DNA of 64,000 nucleotides from Heterobilharzia americana (Eukaryota; Platyhelminthes; Trematoda; Strigeidida; Schistosomatidae): assembly GCA_944470555.2 (NCBI GenBank), contig OX104134.1, positions 51,389,890 through 51,453,889 on the forward strand. Reading direction: 5' to 3'. The notes below the pieces were generated by a model that made no database searches, was not told where the DNA came from, and worked only from the letters and a program-made list of their open reading frames with translations. Within the stretch, counting starts at the first letter, position 1; each line of letters starts with the position of its first letter. Both the position numbers and the translations under genes were made by a program. This document shows, piece after piece, positions 49,001-59,299 of this stretch.

Positions 49001-49311
49001 GGCTGCCTTACTGGGTTCAAACATCGTGCGGACATTCCATGTCCCCACGTTTACTTTCGCTTTCATCGAGAGAAGACACATCGGCCAATTGGCTTCCCGA
49101 AGGCTTTCACCAACTGGCGTCATTTCGCCTCTCCGATTCCAGCGGGGAATAAGTTTGTTTTCATTTTTTATATTTTGTTTGTGCTTTGAAGTTTCTTTAG
49201 CGGTTAGATTTGTTTTACGGGGTAGGGTTGCTAGCCCTATGCCCAACCTTCCCTCTTTACCCGGGCTTAGGACCGGCTAGTAACTAGTGAACTAGTTAAC
49301 CAGGCGAGGTT
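46085..49311 (-). mobile_element. RTE-clade LINE copy 2, near full length, with perfect 12-bp target-site duplication
   Basis: GCCATGCTAATA stands at 46073-46084 and again at 49312-49323, directly flanking the element, which shows a true retrotransposition event and not a segmental copy of copy 1. The 3' tail is about eight TTA repeats. It lies in the intron between exons 5 and 6, in the same orientation as copy 1 and about 6.75 kb away from it. The 3' terminal patch (46155-46200) differs from copy 1 at several bases, while most of the rest differs at very few. Confidence 0.97.
46107..49246 (-). pseudogene. Endonuclease/reverse transcriptase of RTE copy 2, broken by single-base changes
   Basis: The first frame (48551-49246) carries the endonuclease start with GTWNVRTMF, ICESRW and YAPTNN. 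An extra base near 48621 shifts to the second frame (46444-48624, 726 codons), which holds the rest of the endonuclease and the whole RT with FDSVD and FADD. A one-base deletion near 46455 ends that frame at NCLRSRC, and copy 1 has the intact reading there (KIRWPEKISN). The shared five-base insertion follows, then the final frame to TAA at 46107. Each lesion is small and no copy in the window is intact. Confidence 0.92.
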
Positions 49312-49323
49312 GCCATGCTAATA

Positions 49324-50141
49324 AAACGCTAACAATAACGAAACCTAAGATCAGATTTTAATGCCAGTTGACTTTAACAAACCATTTTTAAACTTTTCAT
49401 AATGTCACTATGCAATGAAGTCAGTTCACAGATTCATAAAACATTTTATTGTCTGTATCTAGAAAATAACGTTCAAGCACTACTCTTCTAATTTCCATTA
49501 AGGTACACAATATAGCTATCAGTCGTTTTTATCCAGCACACTGATAAACCTATTCTGAGTTCATTCACTGGAAAAAATAAAAACAAGTGACGGCAACACT
49601 CAAACCTATTGCACCTTTTCTGAATTAACAGCTGATATCTCGTCTCACTCCTACCAATAAAGAATTCAACATACTAAATCAATCTTCATATCAGCCTTCT
49701 TTATTCATCTTGACGCTGGAATAATAAAGAAAAGAATTTGCCTGTTCCTTGCACTTTAATTTCATCTAGTTTATGGTCCACTTGATAGGCCATTAAAAAT
49801 TAATTCAGTAGGAATAACTATTGTACCACAAACGTTAAAAAGATAGTGAAACGTAATTACGAATAATATTTAACACCAGAAACTAGAATACCTTGAACAA
49901 ACGAAAAGTAAAGTGGTGATTGAACTTCTGTACATAAACCGTGATTTTGTCAGCGTTTTAACTGTACGTTGATCATCTTTTCACAAACTCATGGCTACTT
50001 GTATACGAGGATGTTGATTGCAGTTAGAAGAAAACATTGTTCGCTAAACGACTGGGACTACTGTAGTAGGCGATGATGATCAGAATGGATATAGGTAGTA
50101 TATGTTGAGAGGTCGGCAGAAATCATAGGCAATTATCAGCG
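49324..50141. other. Intron 5, no feature
   Basis: Between RTE copy 2 and the gypsy relic. No LTR was recognised here. Confidence 0.5.
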
Positions 50142-51260
50142 ATGGGTAAATATTCTCCTTCGTCTCTGTCTTCTTCAATTGGTGTCGCAGCTTCTGGACG
50201 TGAAGATTCCGTGGCCTTCAGTGCTCAAAGATGGGGACATCAAGGTCTTTCTCAAGGATTTCAAGTTAGTCACGGAGCTGGTGGGTGTTCGAGATTCACG
50301 AGCGAAGGTTGTGGTGCTTGGCACGTTGCTGAGCGGTAGAGCGAAAGTGGCATATGACGGCGTGAAACGCGTAGAAGGGAAGGAGACTTGAAAGGGAATT
50401 ATTGAACGCCTGGAGGCGGAGCTTGACAGCCCAGCGGACAGGAAGCTGCCGATGCAGCAGTTCCGGAGCACGGAACTTGGAATAAACGAAGATCCACTGG
50501 TATTGGCCGTAAAGTTCACCGAATTACTTCGACGAGCACTTCCCAATTTGGATGAGGACTACCAGGAACAGTTGCTGGCTACACAGTTCACCGAAACTGT
50601 CCTGAATGCCGTCGCCCAGTAGCCGCGACTTGTGAACGCAGCCCAACCCATGGATGTTAGTGAGCTGGTCAAGGTGATCAGACAGCTAATAGGTACATCG
50701 GTAGCTGCGGAGGAGTTACTTGAGGTAAATAACTGGGCGCTGGATAAATGAAGATCGTACCTTTTCTGTCAACCATTCTATATTGAAACCTATCATAAAC
50801 CTCTACAGTGGCTAAAGACAGAGAAAGACCCCGGGGGAATATTATTATGTTGGATGTTGCGACTACAACAGTACGATTTCACAAACGGTTACATGTCAGA
50901 AAAAGAAAACTGGTTGGCAGATTTCTGATCAAGATCAAACGAAAAAATTGAACTAACTGAGATCGTATACAGTGTAAATGCAGTAGGACAGGACCCATTA
51001 AGACTTATTCGCCTTCAGAAGTCGAACCCAATACTCAAAGAAGTGATAAAAGCCACAACTGAGGGAACGGAGACAGATAAGTCTGTGGGAAATACAGAGT
51101 CAAAAACATTGTTGTTTCCGTTATTCATAAAGACACCCATGGAAGAAGCTAAGCGGATTGAATACATGAATTCCGATATTCTGTCGCTACTTAAAGAAGG
51201 ATTCATACACCTTTCGCTCATGAATACTGAGAATTTACAAATTAAATTTAGTAAATAGGG
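50142..51260 (+). mobile_element. Gypsy-type LTR retrotransposon relic: gag fused to RNase H by deletion
   Basis: 50179-50750 is a gag capsid-like frame, GC-richer than its surroundings. It begins LLDVKIPWPSVLKDGDIKVF, with LLSGRAKVAYDG, ERLEAELDSPADRKLPMQQF and LLRRALPNLDEDYQEQLLA, and is cut by in-frame stops at 50389-50391 and 50620-50622. From 50752 the frame continues straight into the end of a gypsy RNase H (HKPLQWLKTEKD, RLQQYDFTNGYMSEKEN, LADF). Protease and RT are therefore missing. A short downstream frame to 51258 may be an integrase-start remnant. No LTRs were recognised. Confidence 0.75.
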
Positions 51261-51274
51261 CAAGAACAATAGCT

Positions 51275-51548
51275 TGAGCAGAATAGCATGGATACATTTT
51301 CATTTCACAGTTTCTCATCAGATGTTTACAACCTAACACAATATTAATATCAACCTACATAAGTGTTTACATGCTTGAATCAGTTTGATAGAAAATCGTC
51401 GGTTTGAATTGAAGATAATATCGAATACTCACAAAGTGAGTGAATCAGTATGCAGAACTAATGGTAGATTTGCCAATATGTAGAGGGATTAGATAAATAT
51501 TCTAGAGCGGAAGTTGGATGAGAGGGGATGACAGATATATTCAACATC
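51275..51548. repeat. Inverted copy of the repeat at 54360-54520 plus 55098-55190 (uninterrupted form)
   Basis: Reverse-complement match in two blocks: 51390-51548 with 54360-54520 (CATCCAACTTCCGCTCTAGA side) and 51275-51360 with 55098-55190 (TTTCTCATCAGATGTTTACA side). The left copy has about 24 extra bases near 51460. The two blocks are adjacent here and separated by the SINE pair on the other side. Confidence 0.7.
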
Positions 51549-51589
51549 TTGAGAAAGTTTATATGAACTGTGATTAAGATTTAACAGAA

Positions 51590-52690
51590 TAGTATTGCAA
51601 ATATTGGGCTATGAGTAAAAGGCTGACATTATATATAGTTTATAATTGTGCAAGTCACAACTAGTTTAAAATGAAATTATTCCAATGATTCGCGCGGAAG
51701 TCTGGTCTGAGCTTCTTCAGGGAAAATGATCAAAACCAAAATATCATGCATTCGTTAGAGACAGATACAATACCAAAATGTTCTACACCTCCAAATATTT
51801 GGTTAAGGTACGTAGGTGATATATTTGTCATCATTAAATTTAACGGTCTGAATGAACTATTAGGTCATATAAATAACGGGTGCATAAGTATTATTTACCC
51901 CAGGGAATTTAAACTTAACTTATTAAAATTACTCTTTATGAACTGTACGGTGAAAAGACAAAATTACAATAAATTAAGGATTACAAGTTTTAGAAAATAG
52001 AGCATTCTGACAGATACCTAGATTATCAGTCGCACGGAAGCTAACCAACAAGGCTAACAGTCTTGTTACAACGAAAGAGGACAAAGAAGATGAGTTAAAG
52101 ACAGTTTGCTGCACATTGGAAGCAAATAATTATCCAAAAGATTTCGTAAAGAGGATTTTTTTAAACGAAATTAGAGATGTACTGAAACTCCTTCCGAAGA
52201 ACTGGATAAAAATGGTGATAATCCGACGTAGAGAGGGGACCTAGGAACAAATATAAAGAATTCTCAAAAAACATGATATAGAAGTTTGCTTCCGTGCAAC
52301 AAATACCCTACACCCTAACTTAGTGAGAGGTAAAGATAAAATTAACAGAACTGCATTTATGAAGCCATATGTGCAAATTGTACTGCAGTATACATGGGAG
52401 AGACAACCAGGCAAGTAATTATAAGAGTGAAAGAGGATAGACTATGCCCAAATCAGATTCCGAAAATCTCAGCAGAGGTTAAGAAGACAGAAAACAAATC
52501 AGCAATCAGCAATCCATAGAAATGAGCCATCAAATTTGATTTTGATGGGACCAGAGCTCTTGAAAAGGTTTTGGGTCATATCAAGAAAGATTGACAATTG
52601 AAGCCTTTCATATATCGGCAAATACAGACAGTTTGACCCGACAACATGGAGTAGAGTTAGCTGTGTATTGGCAATCACCAATTAGTAAAC
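51590..52690 (+). mobile_element. Penelope-like element fragment with mutated RT site
   Basis: ETDTIPKCSTPPNIWLRYVGD (51762-51820) is the family's PKCS..P.IWLRYVDD segment, but the catalytic box is YVGD: the first Asp is Gly at 51815-51817. It is followed by SISIIYPREF and the LLKLLFMNCTVKR (LPFLDCTVxR) segment. At 52340-52440 comes CANCTAVYMGETTRQVIIRV, the GIY-YIG YxGxTxR core with its Tyr and Arg. RTIEAFHISANTDSLTRQHG at about 52590-52640 is the family's C-terminal end. Frames are broken between the pieces. Confidence 0.8.
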
Positions 52691-53104
52691 AGAAAGTGAC
52701 TCTAGCATTTGCTTTCAACACCGGTCTCTGCACCAGCAACAACACAATCTGGATTGATTTGATTTATTATTATTATCCTCACCTTCATCATTACCATCAT
52801 CCACTCGTCTATTCCCACAAAATAAGGAAAAATTCGCTAATACCATTCTTCCTTATATATCAAACGAACTGGCATACATATCCTATACTTATAAAAATCA
52901 CCGAAAAACTACTATGTCACCTGGGACCTTTTTTGTCTCATATTTATCATCAAAGAGAATAAGAATGGTAACACATATCCACACCTCCACCCACAACGAG
53001 AGACAACTTCACACTGAATGATCAGTTATCTTATTTTCGAAAGACAATGAGGATTGAACAAGGAGATTAAGTATACTTCTTTGGATTCATGATATATCCT
53101 TGAT

Positions 53105-53690
53105 ATTTCCAACCTCCGTTAGCTCACGATATAGCGCAACCACCACCCAATGTCATCGTTGAGTAACTGTCCTCACGACCATCAGGCTTTGACTCCACCG
53201 GCCACGGCTTCGCATTGGAATTTCGGGAATACTTCTCGAAGCTAGTCACCAATGTGCACCAGTCCAACTGAATTTTTCGAGGGAGTAGTGGAGATTTGGA
53301 AATATTTCAAGTTGTTATTCATTGTAGACTGATATCAGTTGGAGGTACAAAGGAAACTTGGGAGCACTGGACAGCTGTTTCGTCGTAGTATGGGACCCCT
53401 CGGCAGTGCGCACCCACGACCCCGCCAGGTTGGAAATATGGACCACTGGATTCTGACCCAGTACCTCAATGGTAACACACCGGCCGCGGAATCTGAAGGT
53501 CGCAGGTCCGGTCCCTGTTGGTGGGGTCGTGGGTGCGCGCTGCTGAAGAGTCCCATACTAAGACGAAACAGCTGTCCAGTGCTCCCAAGTTTCCTTTGTA
53601 CCTCCAACTGATGTCAGTCTACAATGAATAACAACTTGAATATTTCCAAATCCCCACAACTCCCTCGAAAAATATCCTTGATAGTTTAAT
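53105..53690. mobile_element. Hammerhead SINE-like repeat, large palindrome with about 160-bp arms
   Basis: 53272-53436 (minus) and 53513-53680 (plus) are near-perfect inverted copies: AACTTGGGAGCACTGGACAG against CTGTCCAGTGCTCCCAAGTT. Between them is the tRNA-like part (CCTCAATGGTAACAC, GGTCCGGTCCC). 53105-53271 continues the minus unit to its other end. The minus hammerhead 53364-53409 has two core changes (CCGAGGG), whereas the plus one is intact. It sits between two Penelope-like fragments. Confidence 0.8.
53537..53582 (+). ncRNA. Hammerhead ribozyme, best preserved in the window
   Basis: Stem I GCGCTG/CAGTGC has six pairs including one G-U. CTGAAGA is at 53543-53549. Stem II is GTCC-CATACTA-AGAC with the three outer pairs kept. 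GAAA is at 53565-53568, stem III is CAG/CUG with no loop, and the GUC triplet is at 53574-53576. All conserved core positions are present. An inverted partner copy lies 130 bases upstream, so a read-through transcript could instead fold into a long hairpin. Confidence 0.75.
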
Positions 53691-53809
53691 TTTGATAAAG
53701 CTCGGACCAGACTTCCGTGCGGAAAGTCGTAATTATTTCAGTTCAGACATGTCATGACTTAAAAAAACACAAGATATATCTAATATTGAGAAAGGTTACG
53801 CATACTGTG

Positions 53810-54360
53810 TGAAGTAATGTCATAAAATTTATGTTAACTAACAGCCAATGTGAACAGAATTCAAATAACTAGTTTAAGGGTGTGAAATATAAAACAACGA
53901 AAAACCCAACTTGTATTAATTCACATGTGTATCCTAAGCACATTCACTGGACAAACAGAAAGAAGCGTTTGTGACTGCATGTGTGAGAACATTTCCAGGA
54001 ATATACGACTGAGATGTGGAAAAATCTTCAAAGCGTTATTGCTTTTCACCTTATTGATAGTGAACATGAAGTGGACGTTCAGAAATAGTTCAAAATAATT
54101 AATAAAGAGATGAATTCGAATTTGTTGCGTTTCATTGAAGCACTAACCATCAAACGATGAAAACTGAACTTTTGTTGCTCAGTGATAAAAACAGTTACAG
54201 TAAACAATTTTGTTTTGTTGACAATTTTCATGTTTTTACTTGTCACACAAGTTGAGTTTTTTTGTTTTTTACTTTTCACACCTTTGATCTAATTATTTGA
54301 GTTCTACTCACATTGGCTGTTAGTCAACATTATGACCACAAATTTTATGTAAGCTTCAAC
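53810..54360 (+). mobile_element. Penelope-like 3' end fragment inside an inverted repeat
   Basis: Arms near 53815-53895 and 54262-54350 are inverted copies (ACTAACAGCCAATGTGA in one, its complement in the other). Between them the plus strand reads HLIDSEHEVD (the HxxxxxHxxDW endonuclease motif, W lost), FKIINKEMNSNLLRFIEALT and IKR, the C-terminal end of a GIY-YIG domain. There is a stop after VDVQK. The fragment holds only the last third of the endonuclease. Confidence 0.65.
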
Positions 54361-54519
54361 ATGTTGAATATATTTGTCATCCCCTCTCATCCAACTTCCG
54401 CTCTAGAATATTCATCTAATCCCTCCGCATACTGATTCACTCACTTCGTGAGTATTCGATATTATCTTCAATTCAACCGACGATTTTCTATCAAACTGAT
54501 TCAAGCATGTTAACACTTA

Positions 54520-55107
54520 TGTAAATTTATTGACATACTTGTTATTCTCCGTTGTTTTGTTGGATCGAATTGTCCGACCTCTATTTGCATATGGCCTCCT
54601 ATGCGGATGCCTCGATATTGCCTGAGTGTTAATTATGATAATTTGGTTGGTTGAGCTAGCAGAAGAATCCAAGAGGCATGTTTCGTCCTATTTTGTTCCC
54701 ACTGGGACTCGAGCTTCATACCCATCGCCTCAAACGCGAAGGCGTAATCCACTATGCTACAACCAACTAAATTATCATAATTCACATTCAGGCAATATCG
54801 AGGCATCCGCATAGGAGCCCATGTGTTGGATGGAAAGGTCTCATAAAAATGTCGAACAATTCGATCCAGCGAAAACAACGCAGAACAACATGCATGTCAA
54901 AAAATAATAATAACTACTACCCGTTGTACAAGAAGTGGCTACCGTTCCTCCGTGGCATAGTGGAAAACGCCTTGGCATTTGAAGCGATATGTAAGAGGGT
55001 CGAGTCTCAGTGGGAACAATATCATTGAGGTGTAGGTGAGGAGTTCAAAATAGGACGAAATGTGCTTCCTGAATTCTTCTGCTAGCCACAACCAACCAAC
55101 TTATATA
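54520..55107. mobile_element. Hammerhead SINE-like inverted pair with preserved empty site elsewhere
   Basis: The insertion interrupts a repeat whose uninterrupted form lies inverted at 51275-51548. ACTTATGTA at the left edge and ACTTATATA at the right edge look like a target-site duplication. The minus hammerhead is cut to its GAAA half (TTTCGTCCTATTTTG, 54681). The plus one (55030-55074) has GTGAGGA (C3 lost) with intact GAAA. B-box-like GGGTCGAGTCTC is at about 54997. Confidence 0.75.
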
Positions 55108-55199
55108 GATTGGTATTAATGTTATTTTAGGTTGTAAATATCTGATGAGAAACTGTGAAGTGAAAATGGATCCATGATATTCTGCTAAAGCTGCTGTTC

Positions 55200-56220
55200 T
55201 CACACTATTTAAATTAGTGATGAGAAAGAATTGTATGAAATAATAAATTTGGAAATTTATGTATTTTCAAACTGATGGAGCTGCGATGGACATTATATCC
55301 GCTCCCATATCAGCTAATATCGCTTCGGGGAACCTTGAATGTACAAGTATAAAGTACACATTCGAAGAGAAAGCATTCTACATTTGGTATTTTGATGATA
55401 CGTCCATTGTTCGCGATAGCCCTAAACTTGCCAACAAGACATATCAAAATATAGAACTTAAAATGAAACATTAGTAGAAAGAGAAGCTCTTCTTCCTCAA
55501 TCACGGAAGTGATGAAATGCAGATACCAATGTACAATGATTTAACCAAAGTAGAGATTTATGGGGTGGAATATATCCTAATTTCCACAGCTTCTGTTCCA
55601 TAAGTTAGATTTCTTTGTTCGAAAAAGAGTTCAAAATAGAAAATGACCACTGTTGGCAATTGTCTTTGTGATAACAGAGATGCACGAAAATTCATTGGTA
55701 AGTGCAAGAAAGTACCAACTAAAAGTGAGAACCGCAAAGTAGTTAAGAAGACACATATCACCCTAAATCTTGACTTCAGAGGAGACGGTGCTTCTGGGAG
55801 AATCGATTAGAGAATAAATATTACCAGAGTAATCTCACTTTCCCGAATGGATTGATAATTAAGATAACCTAAAGTTGATAAGCCTCCTATTAGTATTATT
55901 TCCATAACCACTTAACACTACTCGTGTACGTATCAAAGCATATACATGGCAGAACTAGCATACGGAGTATGTGATCGGATATCTGCATGCATTCTAAAGA
56001 GTTGATGACAAACAGTCGTGAAAATCTTTAACAGAGATATTGTTCGTCACGTTACTTATAGTACAAATATAGATATCCCGAGATTTTATCAAATAACTAA
56101 TAAACAGGTGAACTAAATGTATTGCATCTTACTGAATTAGTAACTATTAAACGACAAAATCCGAAATTATGTATTCGGACAGAAGCAGTTATCAGATTTA
56201 ACTTATCATGGTGACTTTGA
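55200..56220 (+). mobile_element. Degenerate Penelope-like element fragment, RT to endonuclease end
   Basis: FQTDGAAMDIISAPISANIASG (55262-55330) is the family's QTDGVAMGSPISxxxA segment with the GSP altered. FYIWYFDDTSIVRDSP carries an intact YFDD at 55388-55399. After a stop at 55474 the frame is lost. Near 56080-56170 a segment ITNKQVN...ELVTIKRQN resembles the family's endonuclease end (compare INKEMNSN...ALTIKR at 54100-54165). Age and damage look similar to those of the neighbouring fragments. Confidence 0.65.
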
Positions 56221-56544
56221 TAATCCCATTTTTTGCTCTTTATTATCATTATCACTGAAGACACCTTTGTTGCTGTCTCACTTCACATTTTTGACCTTAT
56301 AGTCTCAGTGTAATTCACCTTATTTCCTAAAGTAGCGTACATCCTCAGTGAAATACATTTGTATCTCCCTTTTTTTGTCCATTTTCCGATCTGGAATATT
56401 TCTTAAATCTTTTTGTATATAAGCAACATTATTATAAATATGATTTCTATACACTTAGTTCGTGAGATTTCTATTGTATAACATCAGTGTTATAGTTTCT
56501 TAAGGTCAATAATTCTGAATCATACTGATTCAAGTAAGTAAGCA

Positions 56545-57045
56545 TTCTGAATATCGATGCAGTTACTTGCATTATCCCGTCACTGAGTGGACCGGATTGA
56601 TCGGTCTCTACTGGACTTAAGGGCTCCTGAGCAGATGCCTCGATACTACCTGTGTTTTAATTATATGTTAATGATAGCTACTGACTAGCAGTGAGGTCCA
56701 GGAAGCATGTTTTCTCCTATTTGGGACCCGTCAGCTGGATGTACCTACACCCCAGTGAGCGATGTTGTTCCCACTTGGGCTCGAATGTGGGACCGATCTC
56801 TTCAAACGCCATAGCGTTATTCACCAGACCACCTAGTCACGACAGCCACTTAACGTGAGACGAGTACAGTTTTAATGTTGTTGCTTGTACTATCCGGTCG
56901 TTTAAGTCCCACTAGAAGCAACATCGCTCACTGGGATGCGGGTACATCCGGTTGACGAGCCCCAAATAGGACGAAACGCGCTTCCTGGCTTCCACTGTTA
57001 GCCATTATCCACCATTAATTTGAATATTATATTGAAATCGTTTCA
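56545..57045. mobile_element. Hammerhead SINE-like repeat, inverted pair
   Basis: The minus hammerhead 56696-56740 reads CTGACGG and AAAA, two core changes. The plus hammerhead 56946-56990 reads TTGACGA (C3 to U, wobble with G8) with GAAA kept and one stem II mismatch. B-box complement GGGCTCGAATG is at 56777. It is flanked by the same kind of host repeat as the pair at 54520-55107 (ATTCAAGTAAGTAAGC before, CCGATGAGAAACTC after), so the composite has been copied or targeted twice. Confidence 0.7.
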
Positions 57046-57130
57046 TACTGTAAGTAGCCGATGAGAAACTCTTAAATAAAATGGATTCATGCTATTCCAC
57101 GAAAAGTGTTGTTTTCGCTGTATCTAGATG

Positions 57131-57807
57131 ATGGAAATAATCTAATAAGTGGATGAAATAATGTCAATGTTAGATGCTATATCAAGATTACTGACTGATC
57201 GTATAAAGAAGAAGGTAACTGAGTCAATGAAAACACCAGTTACAAGAAGGTTGAAAAAACTGAAGAAAAATTGATCACGTTACTTACAGTAAGTTGAATC
57301 CTCCGAAATCCCGGTTGCATATTTATACGAACCGTTGATTATGCTCAAAGTTAATTTCCTGATGAAACTAATAACGGATAAGTACTAGCCAATTTCACTT
57401 TATAATCATGTTATGAGACATTTCCTGATCCCTAGAAATATATTCCTAATTACACAGATTATGACGGAAATTGTGTATGCCAGAAGCGTTTTGTTTTACA
57501 TACCTAGAAGATGCTGGTTCTAGTCATATAGTAAACAAGGCCTTCGTTTAACTCCAGTCAGCATCCCTATGTACAGGCAATGGTCAATTTGTGAAGCAAG
57601 TCTAAGCAGCAACTGTATATAGTGCAATGTCCTTGATGCGTCTACAGCATGTTACATGCATGGTTTGATTGCAGACTGTTCAAAGCTAGAGAAAAGCGGT
57701 TAGTCAGTGCCTATAATTTGCCCATTAAGATGACTGTGGAAGACTAAAGTTTCCCAATTCCAGGAAAAGTCAAATTCCTTATCCCTCTCACTATTTATCT
57801 CTCTTCG
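57131..57807. other. Intron 5, no feature
   Basis: AT-rich, nothing recognised. Confidence 0.45.
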
Positions 57808-58110
57808 TTTTTTCAAGTTCGTATTCACCATGGACTGACATCAGTTGGGTAAACATTGGAAACCTGGGAGTGCTGGACACCTGTTTTGTCCTAGTATAGG
57901 ACGCTTAAGCAGTGCACACTCATAACCTCGCTAGGATCGAACCCAGGGCCTACAGGTTACGTGGACAGCACGTTACCACTGACCCAATGAATCGGAATTC
58001 ATTGGTCCATATTTCCAACTTCTCTCAGTTCACGACATAGCGCGACCGTCATCCTTGATGAATACCAATTTGAAAAATCACTAAATCCCCACAAAACTTT
58101 GAATTAAATC
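57808..58110 (-). mobile_element. Degenerate hammerhead SINE-like repeat with inverted ends
   Basis: The minus unit from TTTTTCAAGTTCGTATTCAC to ACGACATAGCGCGACCG is followed at 58050-58100 by an inverted copy of its start (GATGAATACCAATTTGAAAA). The hammerhead at 57870-57916 is lost (CTTAAGC, AAAA), although stem I GCACTG/CAGCAC and stem II are still readable. B-box complement GATCGAACCC is at 57935. Confidence 0.65.
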
Positions 58111-58645
58111 TCTTCGTCTTCTTATAATCCTCATTTTTTATCCGCCTGTATTCATTTATTAAGGACTGTATAACATTTAAATGGTGTAATATTAAGGTTA
58201 ATTTATCTTGTCATACATGACTAGTTAACCTGTGCAAATAAATTCGCCATCAGTATTTGGTGCTTTGTGATAAAATTAGTGTTTATTGCGTTCGACACAA
58301 AGTGATACTGTTTTTATGGAATATGAAACCATCGAATGTTACCTGTATCTTACTGTTAATGTGTCAACAGAAATATCAAAATATCGTCACCCGGAAACAA
58401 ATTTCCGTGGTGATTGACAGTTACTATGATTTGTGGAAATCCGGTTAACTAGAAACACCGATACATCAAGGCATATAACAGTGACTTTTATAGCTTTTCG
58501 ATTATATTGTTCCTTGCAAATGTCAACCTCCGTTTAAGAATGTATAGCAACAATGATTAACTTTATTATTGTTGATGTTTTCTCACCTAATTGACAGGTA
58601 ACTTTAATCTGCTTACTTTTTTCTCACTGTAATTTCGTTTAAAAG

Positions 58646-58829
58646 CCGGATGGATGGAATGGTATAATACGTGATCTAATGGATAATAGAGCTGATATGG
58701 CAGTGACATCATTGAAAATCACACCGAATCGGTCGCAACAAATTGAATTTAGCGTACCCTTTTTGGAAACAGGTATAGCAGTAACAGTAGCCTTAAGAGA
58801 AGGTGCTATAGCACCGACAGCATTTCTAA
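58646..58829 (+). CDS. NMDA receptor GluN2-like gene, exon 6 in this window (end of S1)
   Basis: Starts in phase 0 with PDGWNGIIRDLMDNRADMAV and ends IAPTAFL plus one base. It matches GluN2 WNGMIGEV...[22 protein letters not shown] and the ETGISVMV...VSPSAFLEPF segment just before membrane helix M1. The SVPFLETGI and PTAFL stretches point to GluN2 more than GluN1. The acceptor AG is at 58644-58645 and the donor CTAA|GTAAGT is at 58829/58830. The carboxylate-binding Arg of the ligand pocket is kept (NRSQ), but the Thr of SLTI is Lys (SLKI). M1, pore, M3 and S2 are not in the remaining 5 kb, so the gene continues past 64000. Confidence 0.9.
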
Positions 58830-59299
58830 GTAAGTCGAAGTTATTTTCGTCTTTACAATTTTCAAAATGTGTTGTCTATCATACAGTTTCTTACGTTGCT
58901 GGAAATCTTCATTCATTCAGTAGGCTAAATAGGTTAATACATAATGACAGTTGTCGATCATGGATAAACAAAAGTAAAAAGAACGCAGTAAAATTTTGGA
59001 AAATAAGCTGCATGCATACAGGAACGGTGTCGAGAGAGGATATAAATACACGCAACACAATTAAACTACCCTTACTTAGATGTGTTGGATGGAAAAGTCT
59101 CATAAAAATGTCATTTAAATTATTTCCCATCGGCCACAAGGATAACTCAGATAGCTGACTGACCTGTTTGAGTGATACATAAATATGCATTTCCAGCTTG
59201 GAGGTTTGTGGGATTTGCTTATTGATTTCAGGTTGGTTTTCATCATCATCATCAAGTCGAACATGAGGGCAGTTACTCAAAGACAGCATTAGATGGAGG

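Noticed and set aside
39326..49311. RTE copies 1 and 2 as a segmental duplication
   Set aside because: Flanks are unrelated and copy 2 has its own perfect 12-bp target-site duplication.
53335..53607. Overlapping 90-codon frames on both strands with the same start
   Set aside because: They arise from the palindromic SINE pair, which gives the same reading from each strand; no protein is implied.
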